DNA of 64,000 bases from Actinomadura parmotrematis (GCF_019458805.1 NZ_JAIBOA010000008.1:62001-126000), one strand, 5' to 3'; positions 17,221-27,844 are shown, counted from the stretch's first letter. The notes: generated by a model from the letters alone, not told the origin. A program made the numbers and translations.

Positions 17221-18308
17221 GCGGGCACCTCCTGTGTCTCCTGCTGGGGGGCGGGGGCGGCGGGCTCCGGGGTGCGGCGGCGCCGGGCGAGGGCGTCGCG
17301 GGCCTGCTCGTACAGGCCGACGGCGCCCTTCGGGGCGAGCGTCATGACGAGGATGAACAGGGCGCCCTCCAGGTAGAGCCAGCCGCCCGCCCACTGCTCG
17401 CTGAACGAGGTCTTGGCGTAGTTCATGACGACCGCGCCGAGCACGGCGCCCGCCAGCGCGTACCGGCCGCCGACCGCGACCGCCACGACCAGCTCCAGCG
17501 AGGGGACGACGCCGAGCAGTGACGGCGAGATGATCCCGACGACCGGCACGAACAGCGCCCCGGCGATGCCGGCCATGCCCGCCGACACCGCGAAGGCGAC
17601 CGTCTTGACGGTGGCGGGGTTGTAGCCGAGGAACCGGACCCGGTCCTCGCCGTCGCGGACCGCGACGAGCAGCCGCCCGAAGCGGCTCTTCACCAGCTGC
17701 CGGGCGGCGAGGTAGAGCACCCCGAGGACGCCCGCGGTGACGAAGTAGGTGAGCCGCTGGGTGCCGTCGGCCTCGGGATCGCGGCCGAAGAAGTCGTAGA
17801 AGTTGGTGAGGCCGTTCGTCCCGCCGGTGAGGCCCTGGCGGCCGACCAGCAGGATGGTGAACGCGGCGGCGAGCGCCTGGGTGAGGATGGCGAAGTAGGC
17901 GCCGCGCACCCGCTGGCGGAACACCAGCAGCCCGAGCAGCGTCGCGATCGCCACCGGCAGCACCACGACCATCGCGATCGCGAACGCCGGGTCCGCGAAC
18001 GGCTTCCACAGGGCGGGCAGCTTCTCGACGCCGCTCCAGGTCATGAAGTCCGGCAGGTCGCCGCCCGCGTCGTGCAGCTTCAGGTACATCGCCATCGCGT
18101 AGCCGCCGAGGCCGAAGAACACGCCCTGGCCGAGCGTCAGCATGCCGCCCTGGCCCCAGGCGAGGCCGATGCCGAGCGCGGCGATGGCGAAGCACAGGTA
18201 CTTGGCGAGCTCGTCCAGCCGGAACGGGGGCAGCACCGCCGGCGCGACCACCAGGACCAGCAGGGCGACCGCCGCGAAGATCGCGTATCCGCGCAGCCGG
18301 GCGCTCAC
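17217..18308 (-). CDS. urtC: Urea ABC transporter permease UrtC
   Basis: LivM-like membrane subunit of 363 residues with about nine hydrophobic helices. The LAWGQGGMLTLGQGVFFGLGGYAMAMYLKL segment and GLTGGTNGLTNF are typical of UrtC. It ends in a Pro/Ala-rich cytosolic tail after the last helix. Starts overlap urtB and the end overlaps urtD, each by 4 bp. Confidence 0.92.
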   Translation of the reverse strand: MSARLRGYAIFAAVALLVLVVAPAVLPPFRLDELAKYLCFAIAALGIGLAWGQGGMLTLGQGVFFGLGGYAMAMYLKLHDAGGDLPDFMTWSGVEKLPALWKPFADPAFAIAMVVVLPVAIATLLGLLVFRQRVRGAYFAILTQALAAAFTILLVGRQGLTGGTNGLTNFYDFFGRDPEADGTQRLTYFVTAGVLGVLYLAARQLVKSRFGRLLVAVRDGEDRVRFLGYNPATVKTVAFAVSAGMAGIAGALFVPVVGIISPSLLGVVPSLELVVAVAVGGRYALAGAVLGAVVMNYAKTSFSEQWAGGWLYLEGALFILVMTLAPKGAVGLYEQARDALARRRRTPEPAAPAPQQETQEVPA

Positions 18309-19183
18309 GTGAGCCGCCTCGACCGCAGCACGAACAGGCCCTGCGGGCGGACCTGGAGGAACGCCACGATCACCACGAAGACGATGACCTTGGCGAGGCT
18401 CGCGTCGGTCCAGAACTCGGCGAAGGAGTTGAGCATGCCGAGCGCGACCGCCGCGATGACCGCGCCGCGCAGCTGGCCGAGGCCGCCCGCGACGACGACG
18501 AGGAACGCGTCCACGATGTAGTAGGTGCCGATGGACGGCCCGACCGGCCCGATCAGGGTGAGCGCGACCCCGGCGACGCCGGCGAGGCCCGACCCGATGA
18601 AGAAGGTGAGCTGGTCGACCCGCCCGGTCGCGACGCCGCTGACGGCGGCGAGCTCGCGGTTCTGCATGACCGCGCGCATCCGGCGGCCCTGCCGGGAGCG
18701 GTTCAGGTACGCCCAGACGCCGACGACGCAGGCGGCGGCGAGCCCCATGATGAACAGCCGCGCGTAGGGCAGGCTGCCGCCGAGCAGGGTGACCCGCCCG
18801 GTCAGCCAGGACGGCGCGACGACCTGCACGTTCGGGGCGCCGAAGATGTCGCGCGCGGCCTGCTGGAGGACCAGGCTGACGCCCCAGGTGAGCAGCAGCG
18901 TGTCCAGCGGGCGGCCGTAGAAGTGCCGCACCGCGAGGCGCTCCAGCAGCCAGCCGAGCGCCCCGGCGACGGCGAACGCCACCGGCAGCGCGACGATCAC
19001 GGCCTCGCCGCCCGCCCGGCTCTGCAGCATGTAGGCGGTGTAGGAGCCGGCCATGATGAACTCGCCGTGCGCCATGTTGATGACGCCCATCTGGCCGAAG
19101 GTGAAGGTGAGCCCGAGGGCGATCAGCAGCAGCACCGCGCCGATGCTGAGGCCGATCGGTAGTTGGTTGAGCAGTGGTTCCAT
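18305..19183 (-). CDS. urtB: Urea ABC transporter permease UrtB
   Basis: LivH-like membrane subunit of 292 residues. LGLTFTFGQMGVINMAHGEFIMAGSYTAYML is the conserved UrtB N-terminal stretch. The ATG at 19183 has AGGAGG about 9 nt upstream. Longer in-frame readings into urtA are shadows. It follows urtA after a 92-bp gap containing a perfect hairpin. Confidence 0.92.
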   Translation of the reverse strand: MEPLLNQLPIGLSIGAVLLLIALGLTFTFGQMGVINMAHGEFIMAGSYTAYMLQSRAGGEAVIVALPVAFAVAGALGWLLERLAVRHFYGRPLDTLLLTWGVSLVLQQAARDIFGAPNVQVVAPSWLTGRVTLLGGSLPYARLFIMGLAAACVVGVWAYLNRSRQGRRMRAVMQNRELAAVSGVATGRVDQLTFFIGSGLAGVAGVALTLIGPVGPSIGTYYIVDAFLVVVAGGLGQLRGAVIAAVALGMLNSFAEFWTDASLAKVIVFVVIVAFLQVRPQGLFVLRSRRLT

Positions 19184-19227
19184 GCGATGCCGCCTCCTCG
19201 TGCGCACCGGTCGGCCGTCCTGTCCGG

Positions 19228-19272
19228 GGACGCGGCGCGCCCCGCGCGGGGTGCGCGGGGCGCGCCGCGTCC
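19228..19272 (-). promoter_or_regulatory. Perfect 20-bp hairpin between urtA and urtB
   Basis: Two perfectly complementary 20-nt arms (19228-19247, 19253-19272) with a five-base loop start 3 nt after the urtA stop. It could terminate part of transcription or protect urtA mRNA, giving more binding protein than permease. Confidence 0.7.
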
Positions 19273-19275
19273 GGG

Positions 19276-20499
19276 TCAGGACGACAGGCCGGCGGCCCAG
19301 GGGTAGGACTTCAGGTAGGGGTCGGGCTTGATCGGCTCCTTCGACGACCAGACCTCCTTGATCAGCCCGTCCGGCTGGATGACGCCGATCCGCGCCGTCT
19401 TGTAGACGTGCTGGTTGGCGCCGTCGATGGTGACCTTGCCCTCGGGGGTCTCCAGGGACAGCCCGGCGGCGGCCTTCTTCACCGCCTCGACGTCGGTGCT
19501 GCCGGCCTTCTCCACGGCGGCGGCCCACAGGTGCACGGCGTTGTAGCCGGCCTCCATCGGGTCGGAGGTCACCGCGCCCTTGTGCTTGGCCTGGAACGCC
19601 TTGACGAACGCGGCGTTCGTCGCGCCGGGCGTCGTCTCGTAGTAGTTCCAGGCGACGGGCTGGCCGGCCACGTTGTCGACGCCGATGCCCTTGACCTCCT
19701 CCTCGGCGATGCTGACCGACATCACCGGCAGCTTGGCCGCGTCGAACCCGGCGCCCTTGAACTGCTTGAAGAACGCGACGTTGCTGTCGCCGTTCAGGGT
19801 GTTGAAGACCGCGTCCGGCTTCGCCTGCGAGATCTTGTTCACCAGGGTGCTGTACTCGGTGTTGCCGAGCGGCGTGTACTCCTCGCCCAGGATCTGCATT
19901 CCGTTGGCCTTGGCGTACGCCTTGATGATTTTGTTCGCGGTGCGCGGGAAGACGTAGTCGCTGCCGACCAGGAACAGCTTCTTCTTCCCCTTCTCCTTGA
20001 AATAGTCGAGGGCCGGAATGATCTGCTGGTTGGTGGTGGCGCCGGTGTAGAAGATATAAGGGGAGGACTCCAGCCCCTCGTACTGCACCGGGTACCACAG
20101 CAGGGCCTTGTTGCGCTCGAAGACCGGGAGCATGGCCTTGCGGCTGGCCGAGGTCCAGCCGCCGAACACCGTGGCGACCTTGTCCTTCTTGATGAGCTTC
20201 TGCGCCTTCTGGGCGAAGGTCGGCCAGTCGGACGCGCCGTCCTCCACCACCGGCTCGATCTTCTTGCCGAGCACGCCGCCCTTGGCGTTGATCTCGTCGA
20301 TCGCCAGCTGCTCGGAATTGCGGACCGTCACCTCGCTGATCGACATGGTGCCGCTCAGCGAGTGCAGGATACCGACCTTGACGGTGTTCCCGCCGGAACC
20401 GGCCTCGGCCTTGTCCTTCGATTCGCCGCCGCACGCGGTGAGCAGCGCGGCGGGCAGGAGAAGGACCGCCGCCAAGGGCCGCAGGAATGGCTTCCGCAA
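19276..20499 (-). CDS. urtA: Urea ABC transporter substrate-binding lipoprotein UrtA
   Basis: Urea-binding protein of 407 residues from a TTG start with GAGGAG 8 nt upstream. The signal peptide ends in the lipobox LLTAC (Cys23). UrtA-type motifs include [49 protein letters not shown], and [15 protein letters not shown]. First gene of urtABCDE. A GlnR-like box upstream suggests nitrogen control. No urease genes are in the window. Confidence 0.93.
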   Translation of the reverse strand: MRKPFLRPLAAVLLLPAALLTACGGESKDKAEAGSGGNTVKVGILHSLSGTMSISEVTVRNSEQLAIDEINAKGGVLGKKIEPVVEDGASDWPTFAQKAQKLIKKDKVATVFGGWTSASRKAMLPVFERNKALLWYPVQYEGLESSPYIFYTGATTNQQIIPALDYFKEKGKKKLFLVGSDYVFPRTANKIIKAYAKANGMQILGEEYTPLGNTEYSTLVNKISQAKPDAVFNTLNGDSNVAFFKQFKGAGFDAAKLPVMSVSIAEEEVKGIGVDNVAGQPVAWNYYETTPGATNAAFVKAFQAKHKGAVTSDPMEAGYNAVHLWAAAVEKAGSTDVEAVKKAAAGLSLETPEGKVTIDGANQHVYKTARIGVIQPDGLIKEVWSSKEPIKPDPYLKSYPWAAGLSS

Positions 20500-20585
20500 C
20501 TATGGACTCCTCACAGAAGATGCCCCGAGGCTTCGTTTTACGTGCCCAATTCTGCGAGCCCAGATTTCCCGGTGGCCAACGGCGA

Positions 20586-20601
20586 GTTACAAACGCTTTA
20601 C
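20586..20601 (-). promoter_or_regulatory. Candidate GlnR box upstream of urtA
   Basis: On the minus strand GTAAA-N6-GTAAC matches the GlnR half-site pattern gTnAc-N6-GnAAc with two deviations. It lies about 90 bp before the urtA start, as expected for an activator site of a nitrogen-scavenging operon. Confidence 0.45.
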
Positions 20602-20645
20602 GAGGGGCCCACCGTGACGCCGCGCGGCGGTGGCGCGACGGGGCG

Positions 20646-21404
20646 TCAGCCCCGCGGGCCCACCAGCACCGACAGGCAGGTGACGCAGCCCTCCAGCGCC
20701 TCGAACTCGCCGATGTCGACGCTGGTGACGCGCAGCCCGTCGGCGGCGAGCAGCGCCGCCGTGCGGGGCGCGGCGGCGGAGACGAGGACGTGCTCGGGGC
20801 CGAGCACGACGACGTGCGCGCCCGCCGGCTCGGGCGCGACACGCAGCAGCGGCAGGACGGAGGTGTCCACGTGCTCGGGCAGCCCGATGAGGGTGCCGTC
20901 CGGCAGCGCCGTCATCGCCGACTTCAGGTGCAGCACCCCGGCGGTGTCGACCGGCACGACGCGGCGGCCGCCGAGCAGGTGCGCGAGCCCGCAGATGCCC
21001 TCCTCGTTGGTGCGGGCGCCGCGGCCGACGTAGACGGTGTCGCCGACCTGGAGGACGTCCCCGCCGTCCAGCAGGCCCGGCCCCTCGATCCGCTCGACCC
21101 GCAGGCCGAGCCCGCGGGCGGCCGCCTCGGCCCCGGCGAGCTCGCCGCGCCGCGACGGCGCGGCGGACCGGCCGAGGACGGCGGTGCCGCCGCAGACGAC
21201 CATGGTGTCCTCGACGAACACCGCGTCGGGGCAGCCGTCGGCGGCGGGCACGGCCCGCACCTCCCAGCCGGCGGCGCGGAGCGCCTGCTCGTAGGCGGCG
21301 TGCTGGCGGGCGGCGCGGGCGGTGTCGACGGCGGTCCGGCCGATGTGGGTGACCAGGCCCTCGGCGAGGCGCGGGCCGGGGCGGCGCACCAGCGCGACGC
21401 TCAC
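20646..21404 (-). CDS. ddaH: Dimethylarginine dimethylaminohydrolase
   Basis: Hydrolyses methylated arginine to citrulline plus dimethylamine, or acts on related guanidino compounds. The 252-residue reading begins at the GTG that overlaps the upstream gene. Guanidine-modifying superfamily marks are visible: DAVFVEDTMVV, LDGGDVL, the catalytic His in VLHLKSAMT and the C-terminal nucleophilic Cys in LEGCVTCLSV. It is co-transcribed with a zinc-ribbon protein of unknown role. Close relatives include arginine deiminase-like enzymes, so the exact substrate is inferred. Confidence 0.87.
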   Translation of the reverse strand: MSVALVRRPGPRLAEGLVTHIGRTAVDTARAARQHAAYEQALRAAGWEVRAVPAADGCPDAVFVEDTMVVCGGTAVLGRSAAPSRRGELAGAEAAARGLGLRVERIEGPGLLDGGDVLQVGDTVYVGRGARTNEEGICGLAHLLGGRRVVPVDTAGVLHLKSAMTALPDGTLIGLPEHVDTSVLPLLRVAPEPAGAHVVVLGPEHVLVSAAAPRTAALLAADGLRVTSVDIGEFEALEGCVTCLSVLVGPRG

Positions 21405-22012
21405 CGCGCCGCGCCCTCGGTCGCCACGATGACGCCGAGCGCGTGCGCCGGCGACAGCCCGAGGCGGTCCGCGACGCCGTGCAGCGCGCGGCGCTCGGCG
21501 TCGCTCAGCGGGCCGCCGGCGAGGCCGATCCGGACGGCCTTGGCGAAGAGCCACTCGCGGCCCTCGACGGTGAGGACGGCGCCCGCGCGCGCGACCTCCT
21601 CCTCCAGGAAGCCCTGGCGCAGCGTGAGGTCGTCGCGGACGGCGGCCTCGTCGTGGCCGGTGTCGCCGTAGCCGCGCACCGCCTCCAGCGTCCGCTCCAG
21701 CGCGGCCGGGTGGGCCGGGTCGCCCGCCCGCAGCACGAGGGCGGCGGCGGCGCGCATGCCGGCGGGCAGCACGGCGGCGAGCCGCCGGGCCGTCGGCACC
21801 CGCAGCACCGAGTCGCCGAAGCGGGTGCGGCAGGCGCGGCACTCCACCGCCTCGCCGCGCCGGTCCAGCGGGACGACCGGCACGAAGAACAGGGTGATCC
21901 AGCGGCGGGCCCGGCGGCGGCGGAAACCGCGGTCCCCGCCGCACCGCGGGCAGTGGAAGGTGCCCTCGGTGTCCGTGCGGAAGAACACCGAAACGCCGAA
22001 AACGAGCAACAA
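21401..22012 (-). CDS. Zinc-ribbon protein with TerB-like C-terminal region
   Basis: A 203-residue protein from a TTG start with AGGAGG 5-6 nt upstream. The N-terminus has a short hydrophobic strand, then a split zinc ribbon (HCPRC and ECRAC) interrupted by a hydrophobic stretch (WITLFFVPVVPL) that may touch the membrane. The C-terminal part (about 100-200) is helical and acidic and resembles TerB-type domains (DAERRALHGVADRLGLSPAH). Function unknown. It overlaps ddaH by 4 bp. Confidence 0.65.
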   Translation of the reverse strand: MLLVFGVSVFFRTDTEGTFHCPRCGGDRGFRRRRARRWITLFFVPVVPLDRRGEAVECRACRTRFGDSVLRVPTARRLAAVLPAGMRAAAALVLRAGDPAHPAALERTLEAVRGYGDTGHDEAAVRDDLTLRQGFLEEEVARAGAVLTVEGREWLFAKAVRIGLAGGPLSDAERRALHGVADRLGLSPAHALGVIVATEGAAR

Positions 22013-22124
22013 GGGCCCCTCCTCTCAAAACGGGCCGCGCCCCAACCTACCGACCGGGACGCACCGGCGTGGCCCGCCCGGGGGAATGCCGGGCCGCCCG
22101 GCGGCCGCCCTCTACGCTGGGTCC

Positions 22125-22805
22125 ATGAGTGGTGACCAGGGTTCCGAGGGCCCCGCGCGGGCCGCCCGGCCGCGCTTCCTGCCGCCCGAGCAGGACCCGG
22201 CCGAGCCGGCGGCGGACGTCCCGGCCGCGGACGTCCCGGCGGCCGGCGCGACCGCGGACGTCCCGGCGGCCGGCGCGACCACCGGCGCCGTCCCGCCGCC
22301 CGGCGGCGCGTCCGCCTGGGCCCTCGCCACCGTCGCGGCCGCCGCGGCGCTGCTCGTGTCGGCGTTCCTGCCCTGGGCGCACGCCACCTTCGGCGTCTCG
22401 ATCTTCGGGCAGGTGCTGCCCGAGCGGACCGTCACCGCCGCCGGCATCGAGGCCGACGGGACGGTCCTGGTGGTGCCGGTCCTCGCCGTCACCGCGATCG
22501 TGCTGGCCGTCTGGGGGCTGCTCGGCCGGGACCGCTGGATCGCGCTGCTCACCGCCGTGCCGGGCGCCCTCGCGCTCGTCGCCTGCCTGGTGTTCCTGGT
22601 CCGGCTGGAGCGCGGCGCCGAGGAGATGGCCGGCCGCGACGAGGTGTTCGGCGCGCAGACCGAGGTCGCCCTCGACTACGGCTGGTACCTGGCCGTCGCC
22701 GCGTCCCTGCTCGTCCTCGGGCTCGGCCTCGCCCGGCCGGTCGTCGCGCGGGTGGCGCGCCGGTCCCCGGACGTCCCCGGCGCGCCCGCCGCCGATCAGT
22801 CGTAG
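22125..22805 (+). CDS. Membrane protein of unknown function
   Basis: A 226-residue protein with a 60-residue Ala/Pro-rich N-terminus containing ADVPAAGAT-type repeats, then four hydrophobic helices (about 63-83, 107-127, 134-154 and 182-202). No enzymatic motif seen. ATG is 6 nt behind TACGCT (22113-22118), so the gene is probably leaderless. Its 3' end overlaps era tail-to-tail by 10 bp. Confidence 0.7.
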   Translation: MSGDQGSEGPARAARPRFLPPEQDPAEPAADVPAADVPAAGATADVPAAGATTGAVPPPGGASAWALATVAAAAALLVSAFLPWAHATFGVSIFGQVLPERTVTAAGIEADGTVLVVPVLAVTAIVLAVWGLLGRDRWIALLTAVPGALALVACLVFLVRLERGAEEMAGRDEVFGAQTEVALDYGWYLAVAASLLVLGLGLARPVVARVARRSPDVPGAPAADQS

Positions 22806-23719
22806 AAGCCGAGCCGGCGCAGCTGCTTCGGGTCGCGCTGCCAGTCCTTCAGCACCTTGATCCGCAGGTCGAGGTAGACGCGGGTGCCGAGCAGCGCCTC
22901 GATCTGCTTGCGGGCGGCGGCGCCGACGGCGCGGAGCCGCTCCCCCTTGTGCCCGATGATGATGCCCTTCTGCGACGGCCGCTCGACGAACAGGTGCGCG
23001 TACACGTCCACCAGGTCGCCGCGGCCCTCGCGGGGCGCCACGTCGTCGACCACGACGGCGATCGAGTGCGGCAGCTCGTCGCGGACGCCCTCCAGCGCCG
23101 CCTCCCGGATCAGCTCGGCCATCAGGACCTGCTCGGGCTCGTCGGTGAGGTCGCCCTCGGGGTAGAGCGGCGCGCCCGCCGGCAGATGCCCGATCAGCAG
23201 GTCGCCGACCAGGTCCACCTGGAACCCGTCGGCGGCCGAGCACGGCACGATGTCGGCGAACTCGCCGAGCCGCCCGACCGCGAGGAGCTGCTCGGCGACC
23301 TGCTGCGGCGTCGCCAGGTCGGTCTTGGTGACGATCGCCACGATCGGCGTCCGCTTCACCCCGGCCAGCTCGCGGGCGATGAACCTGTCGCCCGGCCCGA
23401 CCGGCTGGTCGGCGGGCACGCAGAAGCCGATCGCGTCCACCTCGGTCAGGGTGGAGCGGACCAGGCTGTCCAGCCGCTCGCCGAGCAGCGTCTTCGGCTT
23501 GTGCAGGCCGGGGGTGTCGACGACGATGAGCTGGGCGTCCGGGCGGTGCACGATGCCGCGGATGGCGCGCCGGGTCGTCTGCGGGCGGCTGCTGGTGATG
23601 GCAACCTTCGTGCCGACCAGGGCGTTCATCAGGGTCGACTTGCCCACATTGGGGCGCCCGATGAAGCAGGCGAAGCCCGATCGGAAGCCGTCGGTCGTGG
23701 TGTCTGCGGGCGCTCTCAC
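22796..23719 (-). CDS. era: Ribosome biogenesis GTPase Era
   Basis: Essential GTPase that binds 16S rRNA near its 3' end during 30S assembly. The 307-residue protein shows G1 GRPNVGKS, G2 region SSRPQTTRRAIRGI, G3 DTPG, G4 TKTD and a C-terminal KH domain with GIIIGHKGERLRAVGAAARKQIE. The GTG start at 23719 is 7 nt behind a GACAAT -10 box. GGAGG also precedes but is too close to the GTG for a normal ribosome site, which favours a leaderless message. Confidence 0.95.
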   Translation of the reverse strand: MRAPADTTTDGFRSGFACFIGRPNVGKSTLMNALVGTKVAITSSRPQTTRRAIRGIVHRPDAQLIVVDTPGLHKPKTLLGERLDSLVRSTLTEVDAIGFCVPADQPVGPGDRFIARELAGVKRTPIVAIVTKTDLATPQQVAEQLLAVGRLGEFADIVPCSAADGFQVDLVGDLLIGHLPAGAPLYPEGDLTDEPEQVLMAELIREAALEGVRDELPHSIAVVVDDVAPREGRGDLVDVYAHLFVERPSQKGIIIGHKGERLRAVGAAARKQIEALLGTRVYLDLRIKVLKDWQRDPKQLRRLGFYD

Positions 23720-23791
23720 ACCTCCAATTGTCGCCCACCCGGAGGTGGGCGCCGTCCACCGGCCCGCCGCCCGCGTCCTAGGCTGGCCTCC

Positions 23792-24124
23792 GTGACTGAA
23801 CCGAACGCCGAGGACCTGAAGATCATCACGCTGGCGCGGGCCTCGCGCGCCCGCAACGGCGCCGCCGAGGGCGCCGCCGTGCGCGACGAGACCGGCCGCA
23901 CCTACGCCGCCACGACCGTCGACCTGCCGTCGCTGCGGCTCACCGCCCTCCAGGTCGCGGTGGCCATGGCCGTGTCCAGCGGCGCCGAGGGCCTGGAGGC
24001 CGCCGCGCTGGTCACCGCCGGGAACGGCGCCCGCGACACCGACGTCGCCGCCGTCCGCGACCTCGGCGCCGCGGCGCCGGTGCTCGTCGCCGGGCCCGAC
24101 GGCGCGCTGCGCGCCACCGTCTGA
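23792..24124 (+). CDS. Cytidine deaminase-like protein lacking zinc ligands
   Basis: A 110-residue protein with the general layout of cytidine deaminase (ARASRARNGAAEGAAVRDETGRTYAATTVDLPSLRLTALQVAVAMAVSSGAEGL). The catalytic CAE segment reads LTALQVAVAM and no PCXXC pair follows, so zinc binding and deamination are unlikely. It may be structural or regulatory. A similar small gene lies between era and the CorC-like gene in other actinobacteria; here it is divergent from era. GTG is 7 nt behind TAGGCT, so it looks leaderless. Confidence 0.75.
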   Translation: MTEPNAEDLKIITLARASRARNGAAEGAAVRDETGRTYAATTVDLPSLRLTALQVAVAMAVSSGAEGLEAAALVTAGNGARDTDVAAVRDLGAAAPVLVAGPDGALRATV

Positions 24125-24134
24125 GCCGGCCGCC

Positions 24135-24815
24135 TCAGGGGCGGGCGTCCGCCAGCTTGCGGAACGCCCGCGCCTCGGCCCGCACCATCGCGGCCGCGGC
24201 CGGCATGTCGAGCGCCCCGGCCGCGGCGACGACCATCATCCGGTCGTCCCGGCGGCCCATGACGATGTCCAGCCCGGACCTGGTCGGCCCCTTCCCCTGC
24301 GCGTAGCGGACCGCGACCGGGTCCTTGGCCCCCTTCGGGTCGGCCAGCCGCTGCCGGTGCAACTTCACCTTGCCGTCCCCGGTGTCCATCTCCAGCGCCG
24401 GGCACTTCGCGACGGCGTCGCGGACCGCCTTCAGCTGCGCGGCGGCCCCGCCGGCCGGCAGCCGGTACACGTGCTCGGCGACGCTGACCGCCACGTCCGG
24501 CTGGTAGAACGCGGTGTGCGCCTGCGGGACGTCGCCCGTCCCGCGCAGATCGTCCGCGTCGTCGGCGTCGGCGACGCGGATCAGGCGCGCGCACTCGGGG
24601 TCGGCGGGCTTCAGCCCGGTGAGGACCCGGCGGGTCGCCGCCGGGTAGAACCCCGCCGGCAGATCGCGCTGGGACACCAGCGCGGCGGTCACGCCCCGCT
24701 GCTCCACCGGCACCGCGACCTGCCGTGCCGCCACCGTCTCCGTCCCGCAGCCGGCCGCCGCCGCCAGGACGGCGGCGAGCGGGACTGTCCAGCAGGCGAT
24801 CGTCCTGCGCGCCAT
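24135..24815 (-). CDS. Putative secreted lipoprotein of unknown function
   Basis: A 226-residue protein with a signal peptide and lipobox AAAAGC (MARRTIACWTVPLAAVLAAAAGC). The mature part is reminiscent of sensor-like PknH/LpqN-type extracytoplasmic domains (two cysteines, PECARLI and AKCPALE, may pair), but similarity is too weak to name a family. GGGGGG precedes the ATG. It lies 53 bp behind the CorC-like gene and may be the last gene of that transcript. Confidence 0.65.
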   Translation of the reverse strand: MARRTIACWTVPLAAVLAAAAGCGTETVAARQVAVPVEQRGVTAALVSQRDLPAGFYPAATRRVLTGLKPADPECARLIRVADADDADDLRGTGDVPQAHTAFYQPDVAVSVAEHVYRLPAGGAAAQLKAVRDAVAKCPALEMDTGDGKVKLHRQRLADPKGAKDPVAVRYAQGKGPTRSGLDIVMGRRDDRMMVVAAAGALDMPAAAAMVRAEARAFRKLADARP

Positions 24816-24868
24816 GCGGCCCCCCGAATTCCTCGACGCGCGGGAACCTGCCCTGGACGATCTTGAAA

Positions 24869-26191
24869 TTAACCCTGGGGAAGTCGCGGAAAGCCTTGCC
24901 CGGCGGCGGTTTCGGCGTCCTGCTCGGCGGGCAGCGGGCGGACCAGCACGGTCCCGATCCGGTTCCGCCGGCCGGCGATGCTCTCCGCCCGCAGGCTGAG
25001 GCCCTCGACCGTCGCGGTGGACCCCTCGATCGGCACCCGGCCGAGGGCGTGCGCGAGCAGCCCGCCGACCGTCTCCACCTCCGGCACCTCGATCTCCACG
25101 CCGAACAGCTCGGCGAGCTCCTCGACCGGCAGCCGCGCCGTCACCCGCGCCGCGCCCTGCGCCAGCCACTCCACCCGCGGCGCCTCGACGTCGTACTCGT
25201 CGGCGATCTCCCCGACGATCTCCTCCAGGATGTCCTCGATGGTGACCAGCCCGGCGGTGCCGCCGTACTCGTCGATCACCACGGCGAGGTGGATCTGGCG
25301 GGCCTGCATCTCGCGCAGCAGCTCGTCGATCGGCTTGCTGTCGGGCACGTAGGTCGCCGGCCGCATCACCGTCTCCACCCGCTCCACCGCGTCCCCGCCG
25401 GGATGCTCGTGGTTGCGGCGCACCACGTCCTTCAGGTAGGCGATGCCGACGACGTCGTCCTCGTTCTCGCCGACCACCGGGATCCGCGAGAACCCGCTGC
25501 GCAGCGCGAGGCTCATCGCCTGCCGCAGCGTCTTGCCGCGCTCGATGAACACGATGTCGGTGCGCGGCACCATCACCTCGCGCACCAGCGTGTCGCCGAG
25601 CTCGAACACCGAGTGGATCATCTGCCGCTCGTCCGGCTCGATCAGGCTGCGCTGCTCGGCGAGGTCCACCAGGTCGCGCAGCTCCGCCTCGGACGCGAAC
25701 GGCCCCTCGCGGAAGCCCTTGCCGGGCGTCAGCGCGTTGCCGAGCAGGATCAGCAGCCGCGGCAGCGGCCCGAACACCCGCGTCACCGGATGGATCACCG
25801 CGGCGCCGGCGAGCGCGATCCGGTCGGCGTGCTGGAGGCCGAGCGTGCGCGGCCCGACGCCGACCGCCACGTAGCTCACCACGATCATCAGCGCGGCCGC
25901 CGTCGCGTAGGCCGCCCACCCCTCGTCCAGCCAGGTGATGCAGAGGTCCGCCACGATCACCGTCGCGACCAGCTCGCAGCCGATCCGCAGCAGCAGCACC
26001 ATGTTGACGTACCGGGCCGGGTCGGCGACGACCTCGGCGAGCCGGTCCGCGCCGCGCCGCCCCTCGCGGACGAGGTCCTCGACGCGCACCCGCGACACCC
26101 GGGCGAGCGCCGCCTCCGTCCCCGCCAGCAGCCCCGCCAGCACCACCAGCCCGATGGCCACCGCGATCAGCCACCCTTGGAGGGTGCTCAT
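24869..26191 (-). CDS. HlyC/CorC-family membrane protein with CBS domains
   Basis: A 440-residue protein: CNNM/DUF21 transmembrane domain (about 1-180, with helices at 6-26, 60-80, 94-114 and 133-150), two CBS motifs (about 200-330, including VREVMVPRTDIVFIERG and AVVIDEYGGTAGLVTIEDILEEIVGEI) and a C-terminal transporter-associated CorC_HlyC domain. The family is linked to Mg2+ or Co2+ efflux, although direct transport is debated. It lies 34 bp behind ybeY, a conserved pairing. Confidence 0.9.
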   Translation of the reverse strand: MSTLQGWLIAVAIGLVVLAGLLAGTEAALARVSRVRVEDLVREGRRGADRLAEVVADPARYVNMVLLLRIGCELVATVIVADLCITWLDEGWAAYATAAALMIVVSYVAVGVGPRTLGLQHADRIALAGAAVIHPVTRVFGPLPRLLILLGNALTPGKGFREGPFASEAELRDLVDLAEQRSLIEPDERQMIHSVFELGDTLVREVMVPRTDIVFIERGKTLRQAMSLALRSGFSRIPVVGENEDDVVGIAYLKDVVRRNHEHPGGDAVERVETVMRPATYVPDSKPIDELLREMQARQIHLAVVIDEYGGTAGLVTIEDILEEIVGEIADEYDVEAPRVEWLAQGAARVTARLPVEELAELFGVEIEVPEVETVGGLLAHALGRVPIEGSTATVEGLSLRAESIAGRRNRIGTVLVRPLPAEQDAETAAGQGFPRLPQG

Positions 26192-26225
26192 GAATCCGCC
26201 CCCGCCCGGGGCCGTCCATCGCCGT

Positions 26226-26701
26226 TCACGGCTGCTTGCGCTTCTCCCGCCAGGACTCCAGCAGCTCGGCCTGCAGGCCGAACATCTCCTTGTGCTCCTC
26301 GGGCTCGGCGTGGTCGTAGCCGAGCAGGTGCAGCACGCCGTGCACCGTCAGCAGCTCCAGCTCGGCCTCCGTCGAGTGGCCGGCCTCGTGCGCCTGCCGC
26401 TCGGCGACCGCCGGGCAGAGCACGATGTCGCCGAGCAGCCCCGGGTCGAGCTCGCCGTCCTCGTCGGCGCCGCCGTCGAGGGCGCCGGGCCGCAGCTCGT
26501 CCATCGGGAACGACAGCACGTCCGTCGGGCCCGGCTCGTCCATCCACTTGACGTGCAGCTCGGTCATGGCCTCCTCGTCGACCAGCAGGACCGACAGCTC
26601 GGCCAGCGGGTGCACCCGCAGCGCGTCCAGGGCGTGCCGGGCGAGGGCGGCGAGCGCCTCCTCGTCGGCGGGCACGCCCGACTCGTTCAGCACCTCGACG
26701 C

Positions 26702-26705
<4 letters not shown>
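26226..26705 (-). CDS. ybeY: rRNA maturation endoribonuclease YbeY
   Basis: Zinc-dependent RNase for 16S rRNA 3'-end maturation and quality control. The 159-residue protein has the H-X3-H-X5-H motif [11 protein letters not shown] with His122, His126 and His132. [16 protein letters not shown] is also conserved. ATG overlaps the phoH stop by 4 bp. Confidence 0.94.

Positions 26706-27844
<1,139 letters not shown>

Noticed and set aside
23792..24124. Active cytidine deaminase
   Set aside because: Zinc-ligand motifs CAE and PCXXC are absent.
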